Positions 53,401 to 64,000 of a DNA stretch of 64,000 nucleotides are shown here, piece after piece. The stretch lies in NCBI GenBank assembly GCA_963402885.1, contig OY727098.1:3157001-3221000 (forward strand), read 5' to 3'. This DNA is from Antedon bifida. Its lineage: Eukaryota; Echinodermata; Crinoidea; Comatulida; Antedonidae. Positions within the stretch are counted from its first letter, which is position 1; each line of letters starts with the position of its first letter. The notes under the pieces are model-generated. The model did no database searches and had not been told where the DNA came from. It worked only from the letters and a program-made list of their open reading frames with translations. Made by a program: the position numbers and the translations under genes.

Positions 53401-54760
53401 AAAAGTAAGGAAACATCAATACACGTGCGCATAAACCAACACTTTCGATTCATGGCAATAAATTCGACTGAAAAAAAATTACCTGTCAGAACAATAACTA
53501 AAGTATGTTATCAATAATATTATTTTAGTACTATATAATATCTTTCTTATTTTTCTTTTAAAGATGGTGACCATGAACACGCCTCTCCTAATGGCCAATG
53601 GACATTACTGGACATGTATAGTGAAGCGCATCTGGTGATGTATGGATGTTGTCCAGAACCGTTCTCTGACATCACGTTCTACCTACACTTACGACGAAAG
53701 TCATTGTTCTACATGCTAAATCTGCTATATCCTACCATCTTCGTAGGATGGATGTCACTTGTTGTGTTCTTTTTACCACCGCAGTCTGGTGAAAAGGTTG
53801 GCCTCAACATCACCATTATGCTATCGCTTGTGTTCTTTCTGCTCCTTGGGGCGACGTTTCTTCCACCGACGTCACTCTCTGTTTCATATCTAGGTAAATA
53901 TATTGTTCCTTGTGTATATAACCGTAGTGTTTTGGACATTTACTACTATGACATTAACCTATGCAACTCCGAGCATGTCCAGTAGTTTGTTGTCCAAATG
54001 TCTTTATATTATTACACACAGGCTAATTAAAGGAATAAGTTAGACTTATTGAAGATAACAAGGAAAAAAGAATACGGATACACAGTCTTGCATTGCATTG
54101 TAACAAAGTATGATATATAGGCCTATAATGTATCTCATAATTATTGTATAAAAAGAATGTAAATGTTACTAAGTTCATATTTTATTTTTATTAGGTAAAC
54201 TCTTCGCGTGCTTTATCATCGTAATGTCACTAGAAACAGCGATGTCAGTCATCATAATCCGCCTGTCTCTGCATGCTCCAAACAAGTTACCTCCAGCCTG
54301 GTCACGCTACCTTATTCTGGACAAACTAGCGAAGGTAATGTGCCTTAATAACTACCGCCACGAATACAACCCTAACGATACCATTGAAAACATCAACGAA
54401 CAGTCTGATTACGAAAATGATGAGTTAGACACGGTTACCGATGACGACATGATCTGTGAAGTCATTGGTAACTCTCTTCTCAATCATCTTGATATGGAAC
54501 CGGCCAATCAGAATACTACACCGAATGATGTAAGCGATGAGGAAAATGACGTCCATGTTGGAGCAAACATTTTGCGTATTGGTCGATACCTGAAGCTGAT
54601 TGGTGGAAAGTTGAAGACACGCGACAAGTTATCGTCTGTTCAGCGGATTTGGGTTGATATGTGTATTATAATCGATCGGCTGTTGTTAGTATGTTTTGTT
54701 CCAGGTTTAAATGTCTCAGCAATAATAATTCTTTACAAATTAACGACTGATTCCTCGTAA
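50427..54760 (+). CDS. nicotinic acetylcholine receptor alpha-type subunit (receptor A)
   Basis: Seven exons: 50427-50472, 50929-51092, 51637-51681, 52281-52390, 52901-53112, 53564-53893 and 54195-54760, giving 490 residues. The 45-bp and 110-bp exons match the conserved nAChR gene plan. The ligand-binding domain has loop [10 protein letters not shown], a Cys-loop (C, 13 residues, C, with FPFD), and GPW in loop B where GSW is usual. Vicinal cysteines in YGCCPEPF define an alpha-type subunit. M1 starts [11 protein letters not shown]2 follows GEK; M3 starts [10 protein letters not shown]; a cytoplasmic loop rich in Asp, Glu and Asn leads to M4 ([11 protein letters not shown]) near the C-terminus. 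The -1' Glu needed for cation selectivity is kept, but 2' is Gly and 20' is Thr. The donor after exon 5 is weak (gttggt) but is forced by reading frame. The short N-terminus is a plausible, weak signal peptide. It converges on a paralogue at 56440-59997. Confidence 0.9.
50728..50781. mobile_element. TTCCCACTAG-family fragment
   Basis: Right arm only (ACGTTGCGTAG, then CTAGTGGGAACCAAGCTTTA), in the first intron of receptor A. A shorter scrap of the same end (GCGTCTCTAGTGGGAACCAA) is at 22851-22870 in TRMO intron 4. Confidence 0.72.
51231..51397. mobile_element. TTCCCACTAG-family MITE, copy 1
   Basis: Starts TAAAGCGTGGTTCCCACTAG and ends CTAGTGGGAACCAAGCTTTA, with arms holding GACGCAACGCAAGGACGTA. 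167 bp, complete. It lies in receptor A between exons 2 and 3. Confidence 0.87.
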
Positions 54761-54787
54761 TGCTGAAACAATATTTCAGGACTACGA

Positions 54788-54793
54788 AATAAA
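54788..54793 (+). terminator. candidate receptor A polyadenylation signal
   Basis: AATAAA only 28 bases after the stop codon, followed by TGTATGTTGTTTTT. A more distal set is near 55128. Confidence 0.45.
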
Positions 54794-55317
54794 TGTATGT
54801 TGTTTTTAGCCAGTTGAAGCATTGTCAGCTTTTAGGGCAACATTCCAATGTGAACGTTTAAACTGAAAAACATAATTGTAGTGATGTAGCAAGTAATATA
54901 GTTGGAATTGTGATTAATTTTATTAATGATATTAATTTATGCTTGTTTTTGTTTTGGCAATAAGAATGTTTAAAATATGGTTTTGATAATTTCCCTCTTT
55001 TGTACTTTTTTTGTGTTCTGGATCTGGATCTGGATGGATACTGACGAAGGACCACATGGGTATATGCGCCAGGGGGTGTTTTTTTATCTTTGAATATGTT
55101 ACTTGTGTAATATTCCGAATAGGGCTAAATAAATAAAATGAAACCTGTTTAATAAAATAACTATACATTTAATAACTTTACATTATAATTATTAATCAAT
55201 CATCAATTGTTGTGATTTTAATAGCTCTACTACAATACAGCATCTTTGTGGTTATTCGATTCATAATATCACCTATTCATATTTAATTATCATCATGTAC
55301 CCATTTTATCATAATGG

Positions 55318-55700
55318 TAAAGGCCCGTTTACACTAGCACGATAACGACAAATGTGCATTTTTCATACATAAAACAGAAAATTAAAAACTTTTCATTCAA
55401 GAACTATAGAATAACCATATATGCTTCCTTTGATGAAAATGATATTTTCACACGTCCAATCAAATGACGTCATGATTAGTAAGAGTAATAATATCATGAC
55501 AATACAACGATGTTATTGTTTTTATTTATCATGACGTCAATTGATTGGAATTTTAAAAATATTATTTTTATCAAAGACAGCATAAAATGATTATCCTATA
55601 ATTCTAGAACGAAAACCTTTCTAATTTCTTTTGTTTTACGTAAAAAAATGCACATTTGTCTATCGTCGATTGTTATCGTCCTAGTGTAAATGGGCCTTAA
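55318..55700. mobile_element. 383-bp inverted-repeat element
   Basis: Ends AAGGCCCGTTTACACTAG and CTAGTGTAAATGGGCCTTA are inverted repeats; the inner arms (ACGATAACGACAAATGTGCA) also pair with the far side. The end motif recalls the element at 4102-4253. It lies between the two nicotinic receptor genes. Confidence 0.85.
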
Positions 55701-55998
55701 CACTTGTAATGAAGTATTGATGTAGGCCTAATGCTTAGAATATCGAAACCAATCCGTCAATTACCATTCAATCAAAAAACTTGATTAACAGTTATTTACA
55801 TTAGACAACCGACTAAATATTTCAATCAAAAGTTGATTAACTTCGTCTTCACACTAGATTACAACTCGTTACGAAAATATTAATAAAACCTGAACGTCAG
55901 AAATAATTTAAGTACGTATAACATCATTAATTAACTTATTTTTTCATTATCAATTAATCAGAAGCAAGTGACCTCATTCGATCAACGAGATGAGGCTA

Positions 55999-56158
55999 TA
56001 AAGCCTGGTTCCCACTAGGACGTAACGCAAGGACGTAGACACAACGCAAGCGAGTTGACCAATCACACGCGATTGTTCGAATAATCCATCGCTTGAGATT
56101 GGTCAAATCACTTTGCGTTGCGTTACGTACTTGCGTTGCGCCCTGGGAACCAAGCTTC
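55999..56158. mobile_element. TTCCCACTAG-family MITE, copy 2
   Basis: Starts TAAAGCCTGGTTCCCACTAG and ends CCTGGGAACCAAGCTT. It contains the shared ATTGGTCAAATCA segment. It lies between the two receptor genes. Confidence 0.85.
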
Positions 56159-56260
56159 GGTGCTATTGTATCCAGAATACAAACTGGCAACGTAGTTTCA
56201 TATAAAAATATCCCTGAATTGTGTATGGATGTTTGATACTGCATCACATGTTCCTAATGA

Positions 56261-56420
56261 TTAGTTCCCACTAGACGCAACAAAAGGACGTAGACGCAAC
56301 GCAAGCGAGTTAACCAATGATAAGCGACAGTTTGAATAATCCAACGCTTGTGATTGGTCAAATCATTTACGTTGTAATTACGTCCATGTGCTGCGTCTCT
56401 AGTGTGGAAACCAAGTTTTA
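56261..56420. mobile_element. TTCCCACTAG-family MITE, copy 3
   Basis: Left end TTAGTTCCCACTAGACGCAA, right end CTAGTGTGGAAACCAAGTTT. It sits just 20 bases past the stop codon of receptor B, so it probably falls in that gene's 3' UTR. Confidence 0.83.
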
Positions 56421-56439
56421 AAAAGTACACTTTACTGTT

Positions 56440-59400
56440 CTACAGAGAGTCCGTATATGGCTTATTTTGCAATAAAATGCCAGTGGTACAACCAATCGCA
56501 CATATTAAAAATATCCAAAGAAATAATCTATCAACAACCATTGCTAAGATCTTCCATTCCGCTAATACATCGTCTTCTTTATCTTTGTGATCATTAATGT
56601 CTCTTATATGTTTTAATTCGTGAACAATGCTTTCCAAAGAGCTTTCAAATCCTTTGCAAGGAAGTGAAGTCTGGTTGTTATCTATTTTCATGGTGTGTTC
56701 GGTCATCTCTTGTTGGGTTTGCTTGTTTATAAAGTTATTTTCAACTACTATACTTTCTACACTGGACCCGCCAGTTTCTGAGACTAACTTGAAGTCCTTT
56801 TTTAAACAAAGTAAACGTCCCAATCGACCTATTATCCAGACTCGCATCCAGCGAGGTACCGGGCGAGTACCTGGCAACCGGAAGTGTATATGTAAAACGT
56901 ACACTGTCATGACTGTTGACATGGACACCAGAATAATACAAGCGGCAAAGTACTGACCTAAAGTAATATTTCAAAGAAAAACAGAATTTTAATTTTATTG
57001 TTGAAAGTAATATAATAATATGTTCAACTCTTTTCATTATACATATTTATTTTTCTATGCCTATAATTTGCATATTTAAATTTTGTCAATAGTGTCTTAG
57101 TTGATAGGAGCTGGTTCGAGTTGATGCTGCGACAGGAATAAGACGTGTTAGTGTGGAGCTCCTGGATTACACTGCTGTATATGCTAATTTTCAGTGAATA
57201 AGTGATGCCGAAACTAAAGACTTTCTTATACATCCCTTATATTTGTAATTATATATTATAAGAAAGCTTGAAAAAATGAATGGCAAATAACTTACCTATA
57301 AGTGGAACAGTTTCAGATGTCGGCGGCATCGTCTCAGCTACCAAGAGCAGGAAAACAGTTAAAGCCAGAAGAATGGTGATAGCCAGTGTAACTTTCTCAC
57401 CCGCATCGGCAGGTAAGTAGAAGTCAAGTAACGTCAGTAGGCTTATAAGCATGCACGGAATCAACAAGTTGAACATGTAGAACAACGGCCTACGTCTGAT
57501 GATGATCGTAAACTCTAGTGTTGGAAAAGGTTCTGGACAACAATTATAATAAGCAACGTTTCTTCGTACAGGCATGCCTATAAGATCCCATTCACCGTTA
57601 TCAATATATGACGAGATGTCTCCGCTGTCTGTTCGGTTGATTATATCTAGTTGAAGCCCATGATACGCCCATGATCCGAATTTTAAATGACATCTTTGTT
57701 CATCAAATGGAAAGTATGAAACGTCGATTTTACAAGTGCTCTTGTAGATTGCAGGAGTATTCCAAGCTACAACACCGTTTGAGAATACAGAAACACTTGT
57801 TGCCATCATACCATTAAAATCTGAATCAACGCTGTAAAGAAAATGGAATGATGGGCGTAAACAATGATGTCATTGTAAAATAATAAATCAGTAAAATTAC
57901 ATAACGAAAGGTTAAAAACAAATGCGATGTCGTCAAGCTCTGATGTGAATATTAGTTTATGACAATGGGAATAATTAATAATAATAATAAGTAATAATAA
58001 AATAAATATAAGTGTGTTTGGAGTCAATTAAAACGAATGAGTCTGTACATCAAAGACTGTTAAGACTTGGCTACAGCGTTTGTATGTACAATAGTACTAA
58101 AGGAATAATAATCGTTGTGTTTTACTTCTATTGTTTACAAAACACTGTCTGTACAATAACCAACACATTACAATTAAACTCTGGCCTGACATTGACCTAA
58201 TCGATAATCTTGCCGATCGATTCACAGTAGATTGTTAAAGTAGTATGAAAAATCACCAAAGAATACTATTGAAGGACAGTTTTTTAAGATTATACATATT
58301 ATGACCAGGCATTATGGCCAACATTTAACAATGTTGTAAAGGACATGGTTTAATATTCCAATACAAGAGGAAATGTGAAAGCTACAAAGACAATTAATTA
58401 AATAACATAATAAAAACAACTTTGATCGTCTGCAATGAATTATGAAAATTGTGACGTCAACCACGACGGAAATACTAATCAGATCATCAGAATCCATGAT
58501 CAGATTAAAGCCTAGTCTACACTAGCAAACTTTACCAAATTTGTGTTTGTAAATTCGGAGTTTGCTCGAGTTTGGAACTACAGTTTGCTAGTGCAGTATA
58601 CTTTTGAAAACTTGTTCTCTGCAGTTTGTCAACTGGTCTAGCAAATTTGGAAAACCTTTATTAAGATAAATGAACAGTTTGCTCAAGTTCACAAACAACA
58701 TCTTCCAGACTAGGATTAAGAATAATAATGACGATATTGTGGTGATTCAGAGAAGTAATGTTGCTTACTTTGTGTATAAAAGAATGTCTGGCCTCCAGAC
58801 TAAATCCGGAGGTAAGATCAAGACGTCACTACCACCATACTCGGATTCATTCCAGTAGAAGTTGACGTCTGTCCATTGCTGTTGGGATAAGACATTGAAA
58901 TCATGTTTGTTACTGGCGGAACAATTCTAAAAGTGGGTCCCCAACATCTTAAAGGGGAGCTCCGGATATAAATTTTCTTTTCTTTTTCTCTGTTTATACT
59001 ATCAAACTAGTTTGACAAAAAAAGTGTGATGTGCCCAAATATGGTAGTGATATGCCCATATGTAGTAGGGATATGACATTATTGTGTCCATATATGGGCA
59101 TATCACATTAAGTTTGATAGTGTAGACCGAGCTTTATAAATATAAACAAACTTTGAAACAACATTAATTACGTATTACGTAAAGCAGAACGAGTATGGTG
59201 AACTAAGCCCCGAATTTCAATGATTTACAAACACTATTCCTAATAAATAGTTCTTTTCTTTAGAAAATTGATTGTTTTCTTTTAGAAAATTGATTTTTCT
59301 TTCGATTTTCGAAGAAAACTGCCTTACTCGGATGTATTTGTAGATGTAGTTAGTTTTACACTACAACTACGAGAACAGTAAATGCAACAATCAAGATAAC

Positions 59401-59997
59401 TTACCATCCGAATCCAAACATTTAATGAAATTACCTGGTTCCTTTCATCCTATAAAAGAAGAAAATTTAGTTACAAGATTACATTGTCTCAAGGGAATAA
59501 GTAAAACATATTATACAAATAATGAATGTTTATGAGTGTAATGGCAAAAAACAAAAATGTACTTCCATCACTAAACCAGTCATAACAATAACATTTGCGG
59601 CGAAAGTACAAAATGGGTGGCGCTGTTGTATTTCAAAAGCAATAATATAAACAAGTTTTAGTAGAAAAGATTTATTTGTTTTCGTACACGAAAAAAAGTA
59701 CTACTAAACGATCGTACTATTGCACGCCATGTGACCAACAATCGTCCAATCAAATGACAGGAATTTATTAGGTGTTAAATAAAGTGTGTACATACACTCA
59801 CGTAACATACGTAAAACGATGGACATGATTTGATTGTTTGTCAATGATAAATCTTACCATGTCGATGATTTGCTGTAGAGCCGTCCCTAATATCACGGTG
59901 ACCGTGTCTTTAGGGTGATCTACTGGGCGTATTATTGAGCTGTAGTTTGTCATCATATCTTGTAGTAACTGTACCTCTTCCTTTGATCCTAAACACA
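56440..59997 (-). CDS. nicotinic acetylcholine receptor alpha-type subunit (receptor B), 5' exon not found
   Basis: Exons on the minus strand: 59858-59997, 59405-59449, 58769-58878, 57296-57831 and 56440-56957. Frames join cleanly; a signal-peptide exon must lie upstream (above 59998) but I could not identify it. The 45-bp (DERNQVISLNVWIRM) and 110-bp exons match receptor A. Features seen: loop A WRPDILLYT, Cys-loop CKIDVSYFPFDEQRC, loop B GSWAYHG with the key Trp, and vicinal cysteines in YYNCCPEPFP. M1 is LFYMFNLLIPCMLIS. M2 after GEK has the canonical pattern with Thr at 2', Leu at 9' and Glu at 20'. M3 is ACIILVSMSTVMTVYVL and M4 starts DRLFLWIFLICAIG. It should form an acetylcholine-gated, calcium-permeable type of cation channel, by homology to alpha7/9-like subunits. 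The exon spanning Cys-loop to M2/M3 is one 536-bp piece, where receptor A has an intron. Confidence 0.9.
58984..59136. mobile_element. MITE family 1, copy 14
   Basis: Reverse-orientation interior, right terminus GTGTAGACCGAGCTTTA, left terminus slightly decayed. It lies in an intron of nicotinic receptor B. Confidence 0.82.
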
Positions 59998-60381
59998 CTG
60001 AACAGAATAAAGTTTTGATAAATCTACAATATTGATTCTAGTTAACTATGATGCCGTTTTGTGGTCCTTTGTAAAAAAAAGTATTAAATATAGTATATAA
60101 ATGAAATTTAAAAAAAGAACTATAGTTACGACATAAATTGTACTGGTAAATGGAATATTATTATTTCAAGAAAGAAAGTATTTGATAAGGATATTATTAA
60201 TTATTATTATTATTAAAATATCACGTGTACGTAGGCTGTACTAAACATAGTCATTTCTATTTCACTCTTCTTATAAAACGTTGACTAAAAAACTAGTATA
60301 GAATACAGACAGAATAATATTTCAACGATACTTCAATTGCTTGTAAATAGACGGAATATTGAAACATTCACCGCTTCAACA

Positions 60382-60401
60382 CCCCCCCCCCCCCCCCCCC
60401 C
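60382..60401. repeat. 20-base poly-C tract
   Basis: An uninterrupted run of C from 60382 to 60401, 165 bases before the 132-bp array. The length is likely to be unreliable in assembly. Confidence 0.9.
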
Positions 60402-60565
60402 ACCTTATTTTGAAAGTCACGTGCCTCGTTCACTCATCTGAGTTGCAGCAATGTTTGCATAAGCTGCTCCTGCTCAACATTTTTTATTTCATTTTTTTAT
60501 ATTTATTTCTGATTATTATATGTTGGCATGGTGTCGATGTTATAGCTGCTGGTCGAATAAATAAA

Positions 60566-61985
60566 CGAGACGAAACGAGTATTGCGTTACTGCCATGGCA
60601 ATGAAATACAAATACAGTAAACTGCCGTGATTTCTTTTCTACACGTTGATTAGTTTGCCGTATCCGAATTTTATTTAATAATCAACGTCTCTAAAAACGA
60701 GACGAAACGAGTATTGCGTTACTGCCATGGCAATGAAACACAAAAAGTAAACTACCGCGATTGTTTTGTCTACACGTTAACTAGTTTGCCGTATCCGAAT
60801 TTCATTTAAGAGTCAACGTCTCTAAAAACGAGACGAAACGAGTATTGCGTTACTGCCATGGCAATGAAATACAAATACAGTAAACTGCCGTGATTTCTTT
60901 TCTACACGTTGATTAGTTTGCCGTATCCGAATTTCATTTAAGAGTCAACGTCTCTAAAAACGAGACGAAACGAGTATTGCGTTACTGCCATGGCAATGAA
61001 ATACAAATACAGTAAACTGCCGTGATTTCTTTTCTACACGTTGATTAGTTTGCCGTATCCGAATTTCATTTAATAGTCAACGTCTCTAAAAACGAGATGA
61101 AACGAGTATTGCGTTACTGCCATGGCAATGAAATACAAATACAGTAAACTGCCGTGATTTCTTTTCTACACGTTGATTAGTTTGCCGTATCCGAATTTCA
61201 TTTAAGAGTCAACGTCTCTAAAAACGAGACGAAACGAGTATTGCGTTACTGCCATGGCAATGAAATACAGTAAACTGCCGTGATTTCTTTTCTACACGTT
61301 GATTAGTTTGCCGTATCCGAATTTCATTTAATAGTCAACGTCTCTAAAAACGAGACGAAACGAGTATTGCGTTACTACCATGGCAATGAAATACAAATAC
61401 AGTAAACTGCCGTGATTTCTTTTCTACACGTTGATTAGTTTGCCGTATCCGAATTTCATTTAATAGTCAACGTCTCTAAAAACGAGATGAAACGAGTATT
61501 GCGTTACTGCCATGGCAATGAAATACAAATACAGTAAACTGCCGTGATTTCTTTTCTACACGTTGATTAGTTTGCCGTATCCGAATTTCATTTAAGAGTC
61601 AACGTCTCTAAAAACGAGACGAAACGAGTATTGCGTTACTGCCATGGCAATGAAATACAGTAAACTGCCGTGATTTCTTTTCTACACGTTGATTAGTTTG
61701 CCGTATCCGAATTTCATTTAATAGTCAACGTCTCTAAAAACGAGACGAAACGAGTATTGCGTTACTACCATGGCAATGAAATACAAATACAGTAAACTGC
61801 CGTGATTTCTTTTCTACACGTTGATTAGTTTGCCGTATCCGAATTTCATTTAATAGTCAACGTCTCTAAAAACGAGATGAAACGAGTATTGCGTTACTGC
61901 CATGGCAATTAAATACAAATACAGTAATACCGTAAGTTCTTGTCTACACGTTATCAGTGTGCCGTATCCGATTTCATTAGAGTCA
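60566..61985. repeat. 132-bp tandem array with higher-order 390-bp period
   Basis: Eleven units start at 60566, 60698, 60829, 60961, 61093, 61225, 61351, 61483, 61615, 61741 and 61873, each opening CGAGACGAAACGAGTATTGC or a variant. Most are 131-132 bp; two are 126 bp, lacking one AAATAC. From 61093 the order of variants (AGATGA unit, short unit, ACTACCA unit) repeats exactly, giving a 390-bp higher-order unit. Each unit junction holds a hairpin, CGTCTC-TAAAAAC-GAGACG. The last unit decays after about 61920. Confidence 0.95.
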
Positions 61986-63340
61986 TCGTTTCTGAATTAC
62001 TGTTGTATACAATTAGGGGTTCAAAAATCATTATCAACATATTCAGAGCAATTAAAATGATATCAATCACTTCGGCTTACTGATTGTTCCTTTTGTAACT
62101 CTCTATCGGATAGGATTGTGTTACCGCTTAAATAATCGAAGTTATATTAAAGAGTAGTCATAGGGATACAAACAACAATTAGGTTTCAACATTCTTTTTC
62201 GAATTGATGTGACAAAGTGACCTCTGAAACAGGGATAAAATTGTTTAAATTAGGGTACATGAACGTCAATAAAAAATGTAATGTTGTTCAATTTATATAG
62301 CGCTTATACAATCGAAGGATTGTCCCAAAGCGCTGAGGGAAAAAACAGAAAGAAATTACAAAGAAAAAAGACGGATTTTTGTTTTGAAAACTATGATAGA
62401 AGATGCATTTTTAATAATCAGCAAGATTGTTCCACAGTTATGAAAGGAATTGCAGAATAGATTTCCCAGGAGGATAACCCAAAAACCTTAGTAGCTTAAT
62501 TCCACTGGGGTTCCTTTTATACTGTAAGCTAAAATAAATAAAAAGTAAGAAGTACTGTATTTTAAATAAATGTTTTATTTGAAAATATTCTATTTGAAAC
62601 ATTTAGAAATCACATTTCTTTTAATTTCTCGTTTGACCATTAGAATCGAATTACTTTCTTTCATACCTTCTTCTGTCAATATTAATTTGAACATAATCAA
62701 CTTAACGCAAACAAAACGTATGGAATGGGAAAGAATAACAAACGAAAGAGTTGGTTTTCATAGATACTATAGAACGGATATTATCTATCGATTTGATTAC
62801 AAGAAAAGCATTTCCATCACAAAAAATTGTTAAAATTTAAGCATTATGGTGTTTATCCAGAGTTGAATCAACGATCAGATGTTAAAAACGTTGCCTAGGC
62901 TCCTCTGTGTACACCAAAACAAACGTGGAAATAATACGTATCTGGTGATGGTATTTTTAATGATTAAATATTGCAGTATTCTACGTATCAACAAAATAAC
63001 AAAAAAATTCAAATGTCGAAACTTTCCGATGACATGTGTGGATTAGAGTGGGGTGGCTTTTCGAGAGGGGTGTGTTCTGTGAGGGGAGTGTTTTCAGAAG
63101 GGTGTGTTCTCAGAAGGGCGTGTCCCGGGAGGTGTAATTTCTGGGAAGGATGCGTTCTGGGAGATTGTTATGGAACTATTATGTAATTATTCTTATGTAT
63201 TATTTATTAATATTATTATGGTTATGTTTCGACGCACTTTTTATTGAATTGAGTTCCAACGATTTAAATAATAATATATAATTAATTTCAAATAATAACT
63301 GAATAAGTAACTAGAAATAAAGATAGAAGATCATTGTTAT

Positions 63341-63890
63341 ATAAATATATTATTATTGACATTTTTCACTTTGAAAGTCAATGAGTAAAAGTCCGTGCTA
63401 AGAATAATAAAATTTTAAAAGATAGTACACATGACTTCCCTAGCCACTACTTCACTGCATTACTTTCTATAAACAATTTCAATTATTCTAAACATTAATA
63501 ACTATATTATTATTGACATTTTTCACTTTGAAAGTCAATGAGTAAAGGTCCGTGTTAAGAATACTAAAACGTGATAGTACACATGACTTCCCAGCCATTA
63601 CTTGACTGCATTACTTTCTATAAACATTTCAATTATTCCAAACATTAAACATAAATATATTATTATTGAAATTTTTCAAGAATACTAAAACGTGATAGTA
63701 CACATGACTTCCCTAGCCATTACTTGACTGCATTACTTTCTATAAACATTTCAATTATTCCAAACATTAAACATAAATATATTATTATTGAAATTTTTCA
63801 AGAATACTAAAACGTGATAGTACACATGACTTCCCTAGCCATTACTTGACTGCATTACTTTCTATAAACATTTCAATTATTCCAAACATT
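63341..63890. repeat. ~122-160-bp tandem repeat
   Basis: Four copies start near 63341, 63500, 63651 and 63773, each opening with TATATTATTATTGA and ending TTTCAATTATTC(C/T)AAACATT. The last two are 122 bases apart and nearly identical; the first two carry an extra ~35 bases (CACTTTGAAAGTCAATGAGT). Confidence 0.9.
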
Positions 63891-64000
63891 GTTTCGAAAC
63901 ATCTGCCGTAACCATAGATACGCATGTTAAAAGCATCTATTATTCTGTTTGTTTACACAAAAGTCTCAATTGCAACATTTACTATTGATTACAATCTATT

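Larger units (their letters stand above)
54761..56439. other. intergenic between converging receptor genes
   Basis: Contains the 383-bp element (55318-55700) and two TTCCCACTAG-family MITEs (55999-56158, 56261-56420). These account for nearly half of the gap. Confidence 0.6.
59998..64000. other. upstream of receptor B: arrays and unassigned sequence
   Basis: Besides the poly-C tract and two tandem arrays, there is a SINE-like scrap near 62283-62340 (AGCGCTTATACAATCGAAGG) and a degenerate GTGTTCTCAGAAGGG repeat at 63060-63165. The missing first exon and promoter of receptor B should be here or farther right, but I could not pick out a signal-peptide exon. Confidence 0.45.

Noticed and set aside
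60566..61985. Regular repeats that could be mistaken for a CRISPR array
   Set aside because: Units are 132 bp, nearly identical throughout and without unique spacers, in animal DNA: a satellite.
62971..63186. 71-codon frame with a repeated G-V-C-S pattern
   Set aside because: It is the translation of a degenerate GTGTTCTCAGAAGGG repeat, not a protein gene.

Overview
This window is metazoan nuclear DNA. It is AT-rich, its genes are split by GT-AG introns, and its introns and intergenic DNA are full of short inverted-repeat elements (MITEs), SINE pieces and non-LTR retrotransposon pieces. The gene families and repeat style fit a marine invertebrate, possibly an echinoderm or another non-vertebrate deuterostome, but the species cannot be fixed from the sequence alone. 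I rebuilt gene models by hand from homology, splice sites and reading-frame bookkeeping; exon lists are in the entries.

Layout. 124-6073 (-): 5' part of a CSK-type tyrosine kinase without an SH3 domain; it runs off the left edge. 12353-18365 (+): a CSK kinase (SH3-SH2-kinase), head-to-head with the first and sharing three exon lengths, with an apparent 1-base loss in an A-run of its SH3 exon. 22506-24556 (-): TRMO, the tRNA N6-methyladenosine-37 modification enzyme. 25632-30041 (+): a membrane-anchored CREB3-like bZIP factor. 33749-44924 (-): a zinc-dependent MDR alcohol dehydrogenase-like gene, with a 2.6 kb LINE in one intron and a MITE abutting its stop codon. 45923-49324 (+): a probable secreted protein with two nearly duplicate C-type lectin exons and a PAN/apple-like C-terminal exon. 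50427-54760 (+) and 56440-59997 (-): two nicotinic-receptor alpha-type subunits arranged tail to tail. 59998-64000: no gene recognised; it holds a 132-bp tandem array with higher-order 390-bp structure and a second smaller array.

The genes do not form one pathway. The two kinases and the two receptor genes are each local duplicate pairs. CSK restrains Src kinases; TRMO modifies tRNA; CREB3L is an ER/Golgi stress-type transcription factor; the lectin probably acts outside the cell; the receptor subunits form ligand-gated cation channels.

The richest unexplained structure is in the repeats. One MITE family (about 14 copies, termini like AAGCTCTGTCTACACTATC) carries variable numbers of an internal ~21-bp unit. 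It has been hit by a 202-bp element with a 6-bp target duplication and, at another copy, by the LINE. TTAA-flanked elements include one that abuts the dehydrogenase stop codon. I found no convincing new multi-gene system; the most checkable oddities are the SH3-less CSK, the CSK frameshift, the unusual M2 pore of one receptor, and the nested elements.
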